DNA of 64,000 nt from Nageia nagi (lineage: Eukaryota; Pinophyta), in contig JBITNC010000001.1 of the NCBI GenBank assembly GCA_050084985.1, positions 177,630,001 to 177,694,000 on the forward strand, in the 5' to 3' direction. A model generated the notes under the pieces. That model was given only the letters and a program-made list of their open reading frames with translations, made no database searches and had not been told where the DNA came from. Below are positions 1 to 11,684 of this stretch, one piece after another (within the stretch, counting starts at the first letter, position 1; each line of letters starts with the position of its first letter). The position numbers and the translations under genes are program-made.

Positions 1-429
1 TAGATCTAATTAAATGCAAGCAAGGAGATAGTAAATGCTTGGAGAAATTTATGACAATATTCTAAAGGTATGATGAAATTTTGAAATTTCCATTCCTAAA
101 AGTATGATTTCTCAAGTATTCATAAAAATTATCATTTCTTCCTTAAAATAAATTATACTTGATTATATGAATTATCATTTTATATATATTATGTAAGAAC
201 TTATAAAAAAATAAGCAAATATTTTGTCAAATCAATTAAAATATACAATTACAACCACAAAAAAAAGAGAATCCCAAGAGTCATATCCTAAAAATGAATA
301 TAATGAGGTTAATGCAACCAAATTTTGTAACAAATAAAAACATAAAGTGCAATGAAAGGAAACAGAATTCATTGAATTCATTCAACTTCTTGTACAATAC
401 CTAAGAAAAATACTTGAGGATTATTTAGA

Positions 430-760
430 GAATGACCTCATAAAAATAGTTTAAGGAAGGGAATGGAAGGAAGGTGAGGATAAGCCAAGATGGTATAAAG
501 ATAATGTCTATTGTGGATATAACCAAGTAAGAGGTCATTAAACCAATAGTTTTTTTTATTTGAAGAAAAATCTAAAGGATCTTCTTGATGAGGGAAAGGT
601 GGAATATAACAATGGTGTAATGATCAAACCAAAAGTCAACTAGAACATCTATCAAATGGTAAATATGGTTAATATAGTCATTCATGATGATGAGTTTAGT
701 AGATCATATGAATCTAAAGAAGAATACAAACGTAATGTAGAGAAAAGTAAAAATAAAGAT
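430..760 (+). pseudogene. G2 gag C-terminal remnant
   Basis: About 497-603 reads YCGYNQVRGH followed, after a stop, by FFYLKKNLKDLLDEGKVE. This matches the cysteine/histidine-containing tail of plant Tat gag proteins (usual pattern CxYHxxxGHxTxxCxxLKxxIxxLI), with the histidines partly lost. A similar segment occurs in G1 gag on the other strand near 35.4 kb. The stretch 1-429 upstream is AT-rich and probably more gag, but no motif is visible there. Confidence 0.6.
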
Positions 761-1079
761 ATTATTAACCTTACTTCTATGAATGGTAATGAGGTCTTCT
801 TCTTCAAAATATAATTTTACTTGTGATTGCATACATCAATAAAAGAAAATACCTAACAATATTAGTCTTTATGAATTATTTATAACATCTACAAATATAA
901 ATTAAATTTATTTATAATTTTTGATAAAGAATAAGTTGATCCTAACATTCCAACAAGTGCATTTGTAAATATGGTTGATTATTTTAAACAGGTTAATATG
1001 GTCCAATTTGATGATGAAGAGTTGTCTACTCAAGAGATGATAGATTGAAGATTATGTTTACACATTCATATCAATATTG

Positions 1080-1290
1080 AGATAAGATCATTCAAAGAAT
1101 TCTTGGTGGATACTAGATTAGACTCAAAATTTGTTCATACAAAGCTCCTCAAAACTTGTGATGACAAGTTGGTCAAGCAACTCAAAATATCCATGGTAAA
1201 AATTAATGGATTTGATAATATGAAAAATAATGTATTAGATATATTTATTTACCAATGCAAGTAGGACCAAAGCTCATTCTATATAATATT
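1080..1290 (+). pseudogene. G2 aspartic protease remnant, N-terminal part
   Basis: Around 1101-1230 the frame reads FLVDTRLDSKFVHTKLL and continues toward VKINGFDN. Plant Tat proteases have the pattern (V/A)LxDxGxxxNxxxxxxL followed by a basic/aspartate segment and a GF/AF-D motif. The catalytic D-T is visible but the following glycine is arginine, so the active site is lost. The domain appears to resume at about 1993 (WIH...STLH...IKFPCEGK), placing the LTR fragment at 1590-1992 inside the protease/linker region. Confidence 0.55.
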
Positions 1291-1589
1291 CTTCTAGAAA
1301 GTTTAGAAGGTAAATTATGTAAAAAAATCAATACAAACATAAATAATTCTACAACGATGATACTTATTCAAATATATAGATAAATAAATAAAAAGTATCC
1401 ACTTGACTATGATATGAAAATCCTCAAGGTATGGCAAGGGAACATAGAGGATTGGATCAAATCATATATGAACTTGATGATGATGATGAATTGTGTGAAT
1501 CAACTATTGTTGTCTCTTCTATTTCTAGCATTGGATTGTAAATGACCATGTCACTAATGATGTGTGAGCTCTACAATATTAACATCGTG

Positions 1590-1992
1590 ATACCTGCATA
1601 ATAAGATTGCATGCAAAAGTATAGCATGTAATAAATCTCATAGTATAACAAATCCTTGAATAGGTGGTGTTAAGAGACACCATAAGTATAATGTATGGGA
1701 TAACCACATATCAAAGAGATCTAATAAGGATGTCAAACTCTAACTCCCATATTTATAACTTGCAAGGAAATAAAAAGGAGTGAAAGTTGAATCATAGCAA
1801 TAATATAATCTTTGTTGTATTCAAGATACTTTAAAATATAAACCATGGTAAATGATATTACATTAAACATAAGACATCACATTGCATTGTAATATCAATT
1901 TTATCTTGAAATATGTAATATTATTTTTTACTAATTTATAGGAATCTAAAATATGATTTATTAAATAAATAAATCATTTTTAGGTGTCTATA
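1590..1992 (-). repeat. Partial LTR of the G1 family
   Basis: This stretch is closely similar, in the same window orientation, to the right-hand parts of the G1 LTRs at 30440-30850 and 37870-38247. Shared blocks include TTCAAGATACTTTAAAATATA, the ATTGCATTGTAATATCA region and the end TAAATCATTTTTAGG. By analogy the LTR reads on the minus strand, starting near 1992. I cannot align the left half (about 1290-1590), so this is a truncated solo LTR or a diverged one. It lies within the G2 protease region. Confidence 0.65.
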
Positions 1993-2650
1993 AGAAGACT
2001 ATGGATCCATGTAATGCAATATATTCTATCCACCTTACATAGATATATAAAATTCCCATGTGAAGGAAAGATGGTCACAACCAAGGTTGAAGATGATCTA
2101 AAAAATATGATTAAAATGATAGAGTCTACATTTTTTCCATTCAATGAGGTGAAATATTCAAAGAGCAAGAATAAGAAGAAATAGCCAAAGATTAATGAAA
2201 TGAAAATAAGAACATATTGTTTCAAGGATGAGGAGATTTTGACCAATATGAAGGATATTGGTAGATCATAAAAGCATCATAATGAACAATATCAATATCA
2301 CAAAAAGCATCAATTCCAAGAGAAGTATCCATGTTATATAAAATACAATAAAAAAGATACCTTGTATAATAAAGATACTTTGTTAAGTATAGAGGAGATA
2401 GAAGAGCAATATAGTGATGAAGAATAATAACAAGAAGCATATGGTAAGGTAAACTAAAAATATATAAATTTATTTGCATCAATAATGCTTCTATTTCAAG
2501 ATATATTATTGAATATTCCCAATACAAGGGAAAAGGATTAGGTAAGAATGAGTAAGGGATGGACAAATTTTCTCAAGGCTTAGGAAAAACTCCTAAACTG
2601 GATATGAAAGGATTGGGAATGAAGAATTATTTTAAATTTGAATATAAATA
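1993..2650 (+). pseudogene. G2 protease end and glycine-rich linker
   Basis: 1993-2160 reads LWIHVMQYILSTLH and IKFPCEGK, matching the Tat motif LGRPWIHxxxAxPSTLHQxxKF after the protease. At about 2523-2560 comes YKGKGLGKN and at 2590-2630 a second GLGK and KGLGM segment, the G-rich stretch that lies between protease and RT in Tat elements. Stops and frameshifts are frequent. From about 2650 to 2900 the reading is poor but may still be linker. Confidence 0.6.
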
Positions 2651-2899
2651 AGAATTGGGATCAAAATCACATTCAAAATTAAGATCAAAATCAAATTCAA
2701 AATCTATATAATAATATAATGATTTAGATTCAAGTGAAGCGAGAATGAATACTATATAAATCGTACAATTATCAAAATATTCTAAAAGATACTCTAGGTG
2801 TTGAAAGAGTAGAAACTATGCTAAGTGAAATGGAAACATTGGTAGTAGAAATATCACTATAAGAATAAATCAAATGTCTCCTTTTCCAATGCTTTCCCT

Positions 2900-5800
2900 A
2901 CCAAAACATATGCATGTATATGTATTCTAGATAGAAGATGTAATTCTAGATACAGTGAGGGAAAGGACCAAGTTCTTATCATGTGTCAACCTTAATCCAT
3001 CCAAGTACCACACTATTTTTTTTGTACATAAATCTAATCATGTACCTAAGATGATAAATATTACCAATAGAAGATACTAAAGGATAGGGTTTGATAAAAG
3101 CTCATAACATTATCCATAAATGTATTCACTAGAACTTGATAGTTTATACTAACTTAATATAAATTCACATCTATATTCCTATATAGCTCCAGGGATTAAA
3201 GCATTCACTTAGTTTATCAAAGCATATATTTCCTCTTGAGTCTCAATTTAAGTTACCTTATAAATTAAGATAACTTATTCATATTTATCACAAGTTCATT
3301 AAGGTTTAAACTCATCCTTGTTTGCATCCATACACCATGTAATGATTCTTATCTAGAATTGTGTGTTTCATATAAAGAGTTAGAATTACCTTAAAAAAAT
3401 AATAATAACATCACATGAACTCTTAAAAAAAGGGATACAATCATTTTGTTTAATTTCAACATCCATGGAATTCTATGTTTATAGAAACAACATTCATAGT
3501 CATATGTTATCATGCATTTATTCTCTTATGTAGTTTTTTTTTTCCTACATATTACTTGAGTTTTTTCAAGTTCCATAACATTATTGTTTTAGCACATTGT
3601 ACTCAATAGTGTAGTATCCAATAATATATCTTTATTTTATCCAATGTAATATATTACAACCTTTAGTATTTTACTTAATGTTAATTAAAGTAACATTCAT
3701 TTTTCTTAATTATAAGAACCATACTGTAAATCTCTTAACCAAGCTTCCAATTTCATCCCATTATGATTTTAGAAATAAAACATAAATATTAGAGGATATA
3801 AAAGAGAAAAATCAAAATATCCATCCACATAACAACATGATTTTAACTATGCTCACGAAAAAGCTTGAGGCAGTACAAGTAGTTTTCACTAGCCCACTTT
3901 AAGGGAAACCCTTAGTATAATATTTTTATTAATATAATAATAAACATATTACATCCATATCCTTGTAATCATACAACATCATACAAATAAAATCCTCATA
4001 AACCTATATTAATTTACATGTAGCACTATAACATAATTTCTAATTTTTACAACTATACAATAAGGATTTATTTAGCAATTACAAAAGCAATAACTATGTA
4101 TATCTTATATCATAAGTTCAGTTTCCATATTTCCTTAACAAGATGCTTTCACAACATTACCTTTATCTAATCTTGATTCTCCACACAACTATGAATTCCA
4201 TACATCAAAGTGTTCCAACAAAATAATTATACATAACAATAATAAGGTACCCCTAAGTATTGACATCATCAAATAATTAGATCTTCTCAATATCAATAAC
4301 ATTTGTCTAGGTTCCAATAATAATTAATGTTTGTATAAATAAGAAGGTTTCATCTAAACCACAACATCAGAAGATAAAATGTTCTCAACACTTCAAATTC
4401 AAATGATATGTTGATATCAATTACATAACAACATCAATATTATAGTGTTTTTTAATAGCATATCATCAAATGTTAAAGAGTTTCAAATAGCACATCATCT
4501 ATTATTAAGTAGTTCAAATAATACATCATCACAAGACAAGTATCTTACAACATAAAAAAATAATATGATATTTCATGAATACCACAAACAACAAAATATA
4601 AGGTACTTCTGTAATACTTTAATATCTAAAAATAAGGTATTTTCACAATACCTCAACATCAATAGTATAACAGTGTATAAATGTCACATTTCCCTATTAA
4701 TAATATCACTCAAATATTTAATACTAACTGAAGGATATAAAATAATTAGATCATCATAATTCCTAACAAGGAATACCATATCCTATTTCTCATAAGGTAT
4801 TCTCAAGAACAACTAAGTATCAACAATCAATTAGTCAACAAGTATTAAATAGTTTAAATACTTATCAATGATATAAGTTGCATGTAACTTTTAAACATTC
4901 AACCCAAAATAGATTCATAAATCTTTAGGTGAAATTTTAAACAACTAATTCTAGTTTTAACCCCATAATAATTTATTTCCTCAATTCAATTATCATTTCC
5001 ATGGGCTAGGATAACTAGTGTATTACCTTAGAGTAATTACCAACTAATATTAATCTAAGGATATATTCCATAAGGTACCAATTATTTATAATTAACATAT
5101 AAGTACCAATAATAAAAGTAGGGTACAACATTAAGATCATTATTCAATGTTAATCAATGCTTAACACCAATCTAGAAGTTTAAGTTGCACCAACACATGC
5201 AATGATTATCAACTAAGGAGCTTCATATCACATGTCTTATGGCCTAAATAAAAATCCTTAAGAGCCCAAGATGTCCAAAGTGCTCCATTTCCATATTTAA
5301 TACTTTTAGAAAAGCTTATTATACACATGATGTTTAACACCATGCTACTATCGTATTATAGATTCGTATGGTTTACTTTAAGTTATCCTAAAACATATAA
5401 GGATTACCATGATTATATTTAACCAAGAATTCCCACATAACATAGACCTCTAATCTCTAAATGGATTCTTTATTAAATCTTCTAAGGATTTAAAAATCAT
5501 GAAGCTCATGTCCTCATAGTTTCCTTGTTTACATCTGAAAGAGTAAATAATCAACCTATTAGTACTTTCTTTATTTTCCAACCATGAGCTTATAAGCCTT
5601 AGGTATTATTTATAACAATTTACATAAGATCCTAATAATACAATAATGACTTTATATTCTTAGAATTCATGATTTATCATTTAGTACTAAGATAATAATT
5701 ATCAAACAATATTAAGGTATGTATAAAATCCTTTGGTATTGATGTTATGAACATTTATTAAAACAAAATGTCTAATAGCCACATATCCATATTCTTCATA

Positions 5801-7285
5801 AAATACCTTTATTATAGGATCAAGGCTATCACTATATTATATATCAATTTAGAAAATTTTCTAAACCTTCCAAACAATATAATCAATATTTCATTACTTA
5901 TTTCATATAATAAATTTGATATCCAATTTTAAGAATAGTACTTAAATAACAAATATCTTTCAATTCATGGTGCCCTAAATCAAAGGACAAACTTCAACAA
6001 AAAAATAAATATCTTTCTAAAAAAATCTTAAAATACAATGTAACTTTAAAATTCTCATCCTCATCATAACATGAGGTGACTAAGGTAATAATTATTTACC
6101 TTAAATAATAAATAAATAAAATAAAATTACATATTATAATAATTTTGAATAATAATTTATTACTAAAATTATACCCTTACCACCCACCCTTTTTCCTCAT
6201 GAGTTTCCCTTATTAAAATAACATTTTCCAAACCAATTATAAGATAATTAAAAAATATCTAATGGTTATAAACTCTAGTAAATATTACTAATGATTTAGT
6301 AAGATATTACAAGAAGTTTTGTAACATTTAAAATGCATTCTTGTAAATTATAAATTCATAGGGAATGTTATGCATTTCGATGCTTCTATTAATTGTGTAC
6401 ATGATGTCGACCTTGCTTACATGTATGCTTGCAAGGCAATCCTTATACTGCATTTTCCTTGGTAGCATATCCAATGATACATGAGACTAAGCATGTGTTA
6501 CATGATTCATACTATCAAGAGTCTTTTTACATAGGTCTATACATTATAATATAAACCTCTAGTGACCACCACATATATTATATTATATATATATTCTAAC
6601 TTATTATCTAAATATGGAAAATCATTCATAGAGACTCCACATGTATTCAATACAATCATGCACAGTTAGATGTCTTGGAAGTCCATAAAACTATGTCTAC
6701 ATCGTGTACTTGTTAAACAAGCTACAAGACACTTCAATATATCCATTTTGTGCATATCCTATGCTCATATCAATCCATGGAATTCCTTTCATTTTCTCAT
6801 TTTGCAAATAAGTATATGAGGCATGGAATTCCCTACATTATAGAGTATCCATCTTCCAAATCAATTAATTAATCACACCTTATTAATTGATTCAAGGTGG
6901 ACCAAGTAATTCTAATATATATTATTACCATCAATGATAATGAACACACAATCATACTCACCAAGTCCACAACCTAACCCAAGTGGTCATCCACATCAAC
7001 ATCATTTAAAAGGTGTCCTCAAAAATTGGATCATGATAGTTTTCAACTAAACATCCCAAGAGAAGGGCCACCAAATGATTTTAACCTTATGTTTAATTTG
7101 GATTATAGATTGGATATATAATAGGTTTTTCTCTTCTACATTATTCTCCTTTCTTATTTCTACACTAGGAGTAGGAGTAGAACTAGGTAGTTAGGGTGGG
7201 GAGGGTGTTAATAAGAATTATATGATTGATCCAATCTTATGATATGGATTGGGGCATCATTGAATCCTCCTCAATTAGGTTTTGA
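2900..7285. other. AT-rich block with no recognisable gene, inside G2
   Basis: It lies between the G2 linker and the G2 RT, where an intact Tat element has only a short spacer, so it is probably one or more decayed insertions. I see no protein family, primer-binding site or clear terminal repeats on either strand. Short hairpins occur, e.g. AGGTATTTTCACAATACCT near 4636, and pyrimidine-rich ends near 7130-7160. It resembles 38.6-40.4 kb in style, but I could not establish homology by eye. Confidence 0.5.
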
Positions 7286-7289
7286 AGTA

Positions 7290-8160
7290 TCTTAGATGAA
7301 TGAAGATATCATTGACATCAACTTGGGGGCACGATAAGATACCAAGATTGTCATCATTGGTGCATGGTTCAATAATTCAAAAAGAAAAAAATATCACATG
7401 TTTATGCTTAAATTTAGGGATTTCTTTACATGGAATTATGATAGTATGCTTGGTAGTTCATGAGGATGTCAAGCCAGTTCAACATAAAATAAGACCCATG
7501 CATCCCAAGATGGCTCTTTTGGTTAAGAAGAAGATAGAAAAATATCTCAAAGTTGGATTTATTGAGCTCATTAACTACCCAACTTAGCTATTCAATATAG
7601 TTCTAGATATGAATCCAAGTAGATAAGTCAAATGTTGCATTGATTTTAGAGATATCAACAAAGCATATCATAAGGATAATTTCCCTCTTACTCACATTAA
7701 CATGATTATAGATTCTATAGTTAGGTATGAATGCTTCTTAATCATTTATGGCTTATCAAGATACAATTAGATTAAAATTAATCTATATGGCATGAAAAAG
7801 ACAACCTTCTACACTCCTTGGGATATATTTTGCTAACAATTTATGTCCTTTTGTCTCAAAAATGAAAAGCAACATATAAAAGAGCTATGGTATCCATCTT
7901 CTATGATTTGATCCATAAAATTATTGATATGTATGTGGATGACACCTTAGTTAAATTCAAGAAGAAGGATGATCATCTTAAATATTTGGAATAATATTTT
8001 AAGATAATAAAGTATAAGCTCATATTGAATTCTTAGAAATATGTTTTTGATGTCTCAACTAGAAATTTACTAAGCTTCATTATCTCTGAAAAAAAAAATA
8101 GAAGTGGATCCTAAGAAGGTAAAATTCATAAATGAATTATAACCTTTAAAGGCTCTTAAG
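7290..8160 (+). pseudogene. G2 reverse transcriptase remnant (Tat gypsy)
   Basis: Begins with an upstream segment like EDIIDINLGAR and continues through VKPVQHKIRPMHPKMALLV, CCIDFRDINKAYHKDNFPL and GLSRYN, all diagnostic of plant Tat RT. The catalytic motif MYVDDTLVK is intact at 7929-7955, though in another frame from the preceding part. The later segment IEVDPKKVKFINEL marks the end of the RT palm and connection. At least four stops or frameshifts break it. Confidence 0.8.
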
Positions 8161-8164
8161 AAAC

Positions 8165-8970
8165 TAAGTTTCCAAGGTAATGTGATGGTTGTAATAAAAT
8201 TTATATCTCAGTTAGCAAATAAGATTAGTACATATAGCCACTTGCTTAAGAAATATGTTAATTTTGTGTGGGAAAAGAAGTGTCAAGAAGCCTTTGATGC
8301 AATTAAAAGGTATTTTCTCAATCCTCCTATGCTAACTTCTATTGATCATTCCAAGCCTTTGTTATTATATACCTTAGGTACATATCATGCCTTGGGGGAA
8401 ATGTTGGCTCAAAAGTGGGATGATGACAAATAAAAGGTAATATACTATGTTTCTAAACCATTACTTAAGCATGAGAAGATATATAATCCAATAAAGAAGC
8501 TTTGTCATGTTATTATATATGCTAATGAGGAATTAAGGTATCATACGATAAAAACATAAAATTTATGGTATCTTAGGATGAATCCCTCAAATATATCTTA
8601 TCCAAGCTACATTTAAAGAAAATCCAACCAAATGGGTGATTCTATTGCAAGAATTTGATCTCCTTTATATGCATTAGAAAGACATAAAAGGATAGTCCAT
8701 AACACATTTCGTAGCTAGTGCTCCATGTGAAAACTCTACTTCATGCTAAGAAAATTCAAAGATGAAGTTGCAACCTTTGTAGAAGAGGAAGAAGATGTAT
8801 AGAATTATTTCTTTAATGGTTCAAAGTATCTTAAAGAGGTTGGAGTGTAAATTTTCATTAGCCTTGAAGGAGGGATTATTCTTATGGCATATTAGCTTAA
8901 TTTTGAGGGTACAAATAATATGGTAAAGCATGAAGCTTTAATTTTGGGTATGAAGGAAACAACCATATTC
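8165..8970 (+). pseudogene. G2 RNase H and start of archaeal-type RNase H
   Basis: 8182-8433 is open and reads FISQLANKISTYSHLLKK, KKCQEAFDAIKRYFLNPP and PLLLYTLGTYHALGEMLAQ, the RT-linked RNase H region of gypsy elements; 8434-8520 continues with YYVSKPL and an ExxY region. From about 8790 a second RNase H begins (YFFNGSKYLKEVGV, then NMVKHEALILGMKETT), corresponding to the Tat aRNH motif D/N-GS...NxxEYEAxxxGL. The domain is cut at 8970 by element C and resumes at 13991. Confidence 0.75.
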
Positions 8971-9719
8971 TATTAGAATTTAAGAAAGCTTTATTTATAA
9001 AATTTGATATCAAAAATTAGTTTCAAGATCTCTATCCAGCAACATGAAGACTTGATATGTCATACATGTTGTGCATTTAGCATCATTGGACATCTCAACT
9101 GGCATATTTAGTACTTGCACATTTCACTTATGGAATATGAGGATATGTCCCAAACACAACCATGTTTATCAAACATAGGTATGTATCATCAGTATATGCA
9201 TGTTTCATTAGTATTTTACCTTTCATGAGTTTTAGATGTGTTTGGTATTTTCCAAAGTTTTGTGTGATTTTTTAGGGTTATTAACTTCATGTATTTGATG
9301 ATTAATCACAAGATTAATGTATTATTTATTACCATATTATTTTGTGTTGAAATTAGAGAATCTATATGAGATTTGGTAATGTATTAGAATGTGGATCAGT
9401 ATGAGAGTAAAAGAAGTGAGCTCCATGTGAGCATAGGTGATGAATATGGTATTCTATCATAATATATACATATTGTAAGTTGTATCATGTCATTCATTTC
9501 AATAGAATAATTTGTTGCATTATTTAAATGCTTATTTAATACTTAATTGGTATACATACATATTTTCTCTAAAGTTTTTTCTTAGTTCATTTATGTGTTT
9601 GGTTAAATCCAAACTAAAGATATTGGATAAATTTGTTATAGTTATTATTGTGAAGTGTACAACAATTTTTCAAAGATTGTTGATTAAAGTTTATGTAGTC
9701 ACTCTCTTTAGATTCTACA
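8971..9719 (+). repeat. Element C 5' LTR
   Basis: Starts TATTAGAATTTAAG (TG decayed to TA) and ends GATTCTACA, immediately before the primer site. It aligns along its length with 13257-13990: shared blocks include AGTATATGCATGTTT, GTGAGCTCCATGTGAGCATAG, GGTATTCTATCATAATA and TTTGGTTAAATCCAAACTAA. The first 400 bp are much more diverged than the rest. Its last 329 bp (9391-9719) are repeated twice more in the tandem array. Confidence 0.85.
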
Positions 9720-9721
9720 TG

Positions 9722-9733
9722 TGGTATCAGATC
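9722..9733 (+). promoter_or_regulatory. Primer-binding site, initiator Met tRNA type
   Basis: TGGTATCAGATC two bases after the LTR end. The other two units have the canonical TGGTATCAGAGC at 10487-10498 and 11251-11262. This is the usual plant copia primer site. Confidence 0.85.
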
Positions 9734-9849
9734 TAAGTTGTTCTAGGAAGTTATGATTTCAAATATTATTGTTCCATAACTAATAATGAATTATATGTGA
9801 AGTTTTATCAAGTTTTCACAAAGTGGAATTCTAAATTTTTGTTGGTATA

Positions 9850-10100
9850 ATGGTCAACACCATGTATTTAGATTTGAAAGTTCCAAAATTTGATGGGAAA
9901 GAGTATAATTTTTGGAATATAAAATGAAGATACTTGTTTTGTGTAAAGTACTTTGGGACATTATTGCTAATGGATATTCAAAACTAGAAGATTGGACCAT
10001 TCTTGAAGGAGAAGATAAAAGAATAAAGAAGGATAAGCAACATCAAAATTGGATATTCAAAACTAGAAGATTGGACCATTCTTTAAGGATAAGATAAAAG
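9850..10100 (+). pseudogene. Element C gag N-terminal remnant (first of three copies)
   Basis: From ATG 9850 the frame reads LKVPKFDGKEYNFWNIK and then, after a frame change, MKILVLCKVLWDIIANGY. This matches the N-terminus of Ty1/copia gag (FDGxNYxxWxxxMxxLLxxxxLWxxVExG). An in-frame stop follows NIK. The 79-bp inner duplication repeats the YSKLEDWTIL coding segment out of frame as FKTRRLDHS. Identical remnants start in the next two units, near 10615 and 11379. The short open frames in these units are fragments of this gag and of the LTR, not genes. Confidence 0.7.
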
Positions 10101-11684
10101 AATAAAGAAGGAGAAGCAACATCAAAATTGCTTGGCTCTCATTGATATCAGAAATGTGGATCAGTATGAGAGTAAAAGAAGTGAGCTCCATGTGAGCATA
10201 GGTGATGAATATGGTATTCTATCATAATATATACATATTGTAAGTTGTATCATGTCATTCATTTCAATAGAATAATTTGTTGCATTATTTAAATGCTTAT
10301 TTAATACTTAATTGGTATACATACATATTTTCTCTAAAGTTTTTTCTTAGTTCATTTATGTGTTTGGTTAAATCCAAACTAAAGATATTGGATAAATTTG
10401 TTATAGTTATTATTGTGAAGTGTACAACAATTTTTCAAAGATTGTTGATTAAAGTTTATGTAGTCACTCTCTTTAGATTCTACATGTGGTATCAGAGCTA
10501 AGTTGTTCTAGGAAGTTATGATTTCAAATATTATTGTTCCATAACTAATAATGAATTATATGTGAAGTTTTATCAAGTTTTCACAAAGTGGAATTCTAAA
10601 TTTTTGTTGGTATAATGGTCAACACCATGTATTTAGATTTGAAAGTTCCAAACTTTGATGGGAAAGAGTATAATTTTTGGAATATAAAATGAAGATACTT
10701 GTTTTGTGTAAAGTACTTTGGGACATTATTGCTAATGGATATTCAAAACTAGAAGATTGGACCATTCTTGAAGGAGAAGATAAAAGAATAAAGAAGGATA
10801 AGCAACATCAAAATTGGATATTCAAAACTAGAAGATTGGACCATTCTTTAAGGATAAGATAAAAGAATAAAGAAGGAGAAGCAACATCAAAATTGCTTGG
10901 CTCTCATTGATATCAGAAATGTGGATCAGTATGAGAGTAAAAGAAGTGAGCTCCATGTGAGCATAGGTGATGAATATGGTATTCTATCATAATATATACA
11001 TATTGTAAGTTGTATCATGTCATTCATTTCAATAGAATAATTTGTTGCATTATTTAAATGCTTATTTAATACTTAATTGGTATACATACATATTTTCTCT
11101 AAAGTTTTTTTTAGTTCATTTATGTGTTTGGTTAAATCCAAACTAAAGATATTGGATAAATTTGTTATAGTTATTATTGTGAAGTGTACAACAATTTTTC
11201 AAAGATTGTTGATTAAAGTTTATGTAGTCACTCTCTTTAGATTCTACATGTGGTATCAGAGCTAAGTTGTTCTAGGAAGTTATGATTTCAAATATTATTG
11301 TTCCATAACTAATAATGAATTATATGTGAAGTTTTATCAAGTTTTCACAAAGTGGAATTCTAAATTTTTGTTGGTATAATGGTCAACACCATGTATTTAG
11401 ATTTGAAAGTTCCAAAATTTGATGGGAAAGAGTATAATTTTTGGAATATAAAATGAAGATACTTGTTTTGTGTAAAGTACTTTGGGACATTATTGCTAAT
11501 GGATATTCAAAACTAGAAGATTGGACCATTCTTGAAGGAGAAGATAAAAGAATAAAGAAGGATAAGCAACATCAAAATTGGATATTCAAAACTAGAAGAT
11601 TGGACCATTCTTTAAGGATAAGATAAAAGAATAAAGAAGGAGAAGCAACATCAAAATTGCTTGGCTCTCATTGATATCAGAAAA

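Larger units (their letters stand above)
9391..11684 (+). repeat. Three tandem 765-bp units of LTR end, primer site and gag start
   Basis: Units 9391-10155, 10156-10920 and 10921-11684. Each carries the last 329 bp of the LTR, the primer site (9722, 10487, 11251), the leader and the gag start. I see only about three differences: CAGATCT against CAGAGCT at the first primer site, AAATTTG against AACTTTG in unit 2, and one base lost in a T run of unit 3. Each unit also holds an inner 79-bp tandem duplication (first copies start 9972 and 10051). The junctions share short AGAA homology. Near identity contrasts with the strongly diverged LTRs. Confidence 0.95.

Noticed and set aside
9512-11626. Repeated 61-74 codon open frames as small genes
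   Set aside because: They are identical because they lie in the 765-bp tandem units, and they correspond to LTR sequence or to the shifted gag fragment.
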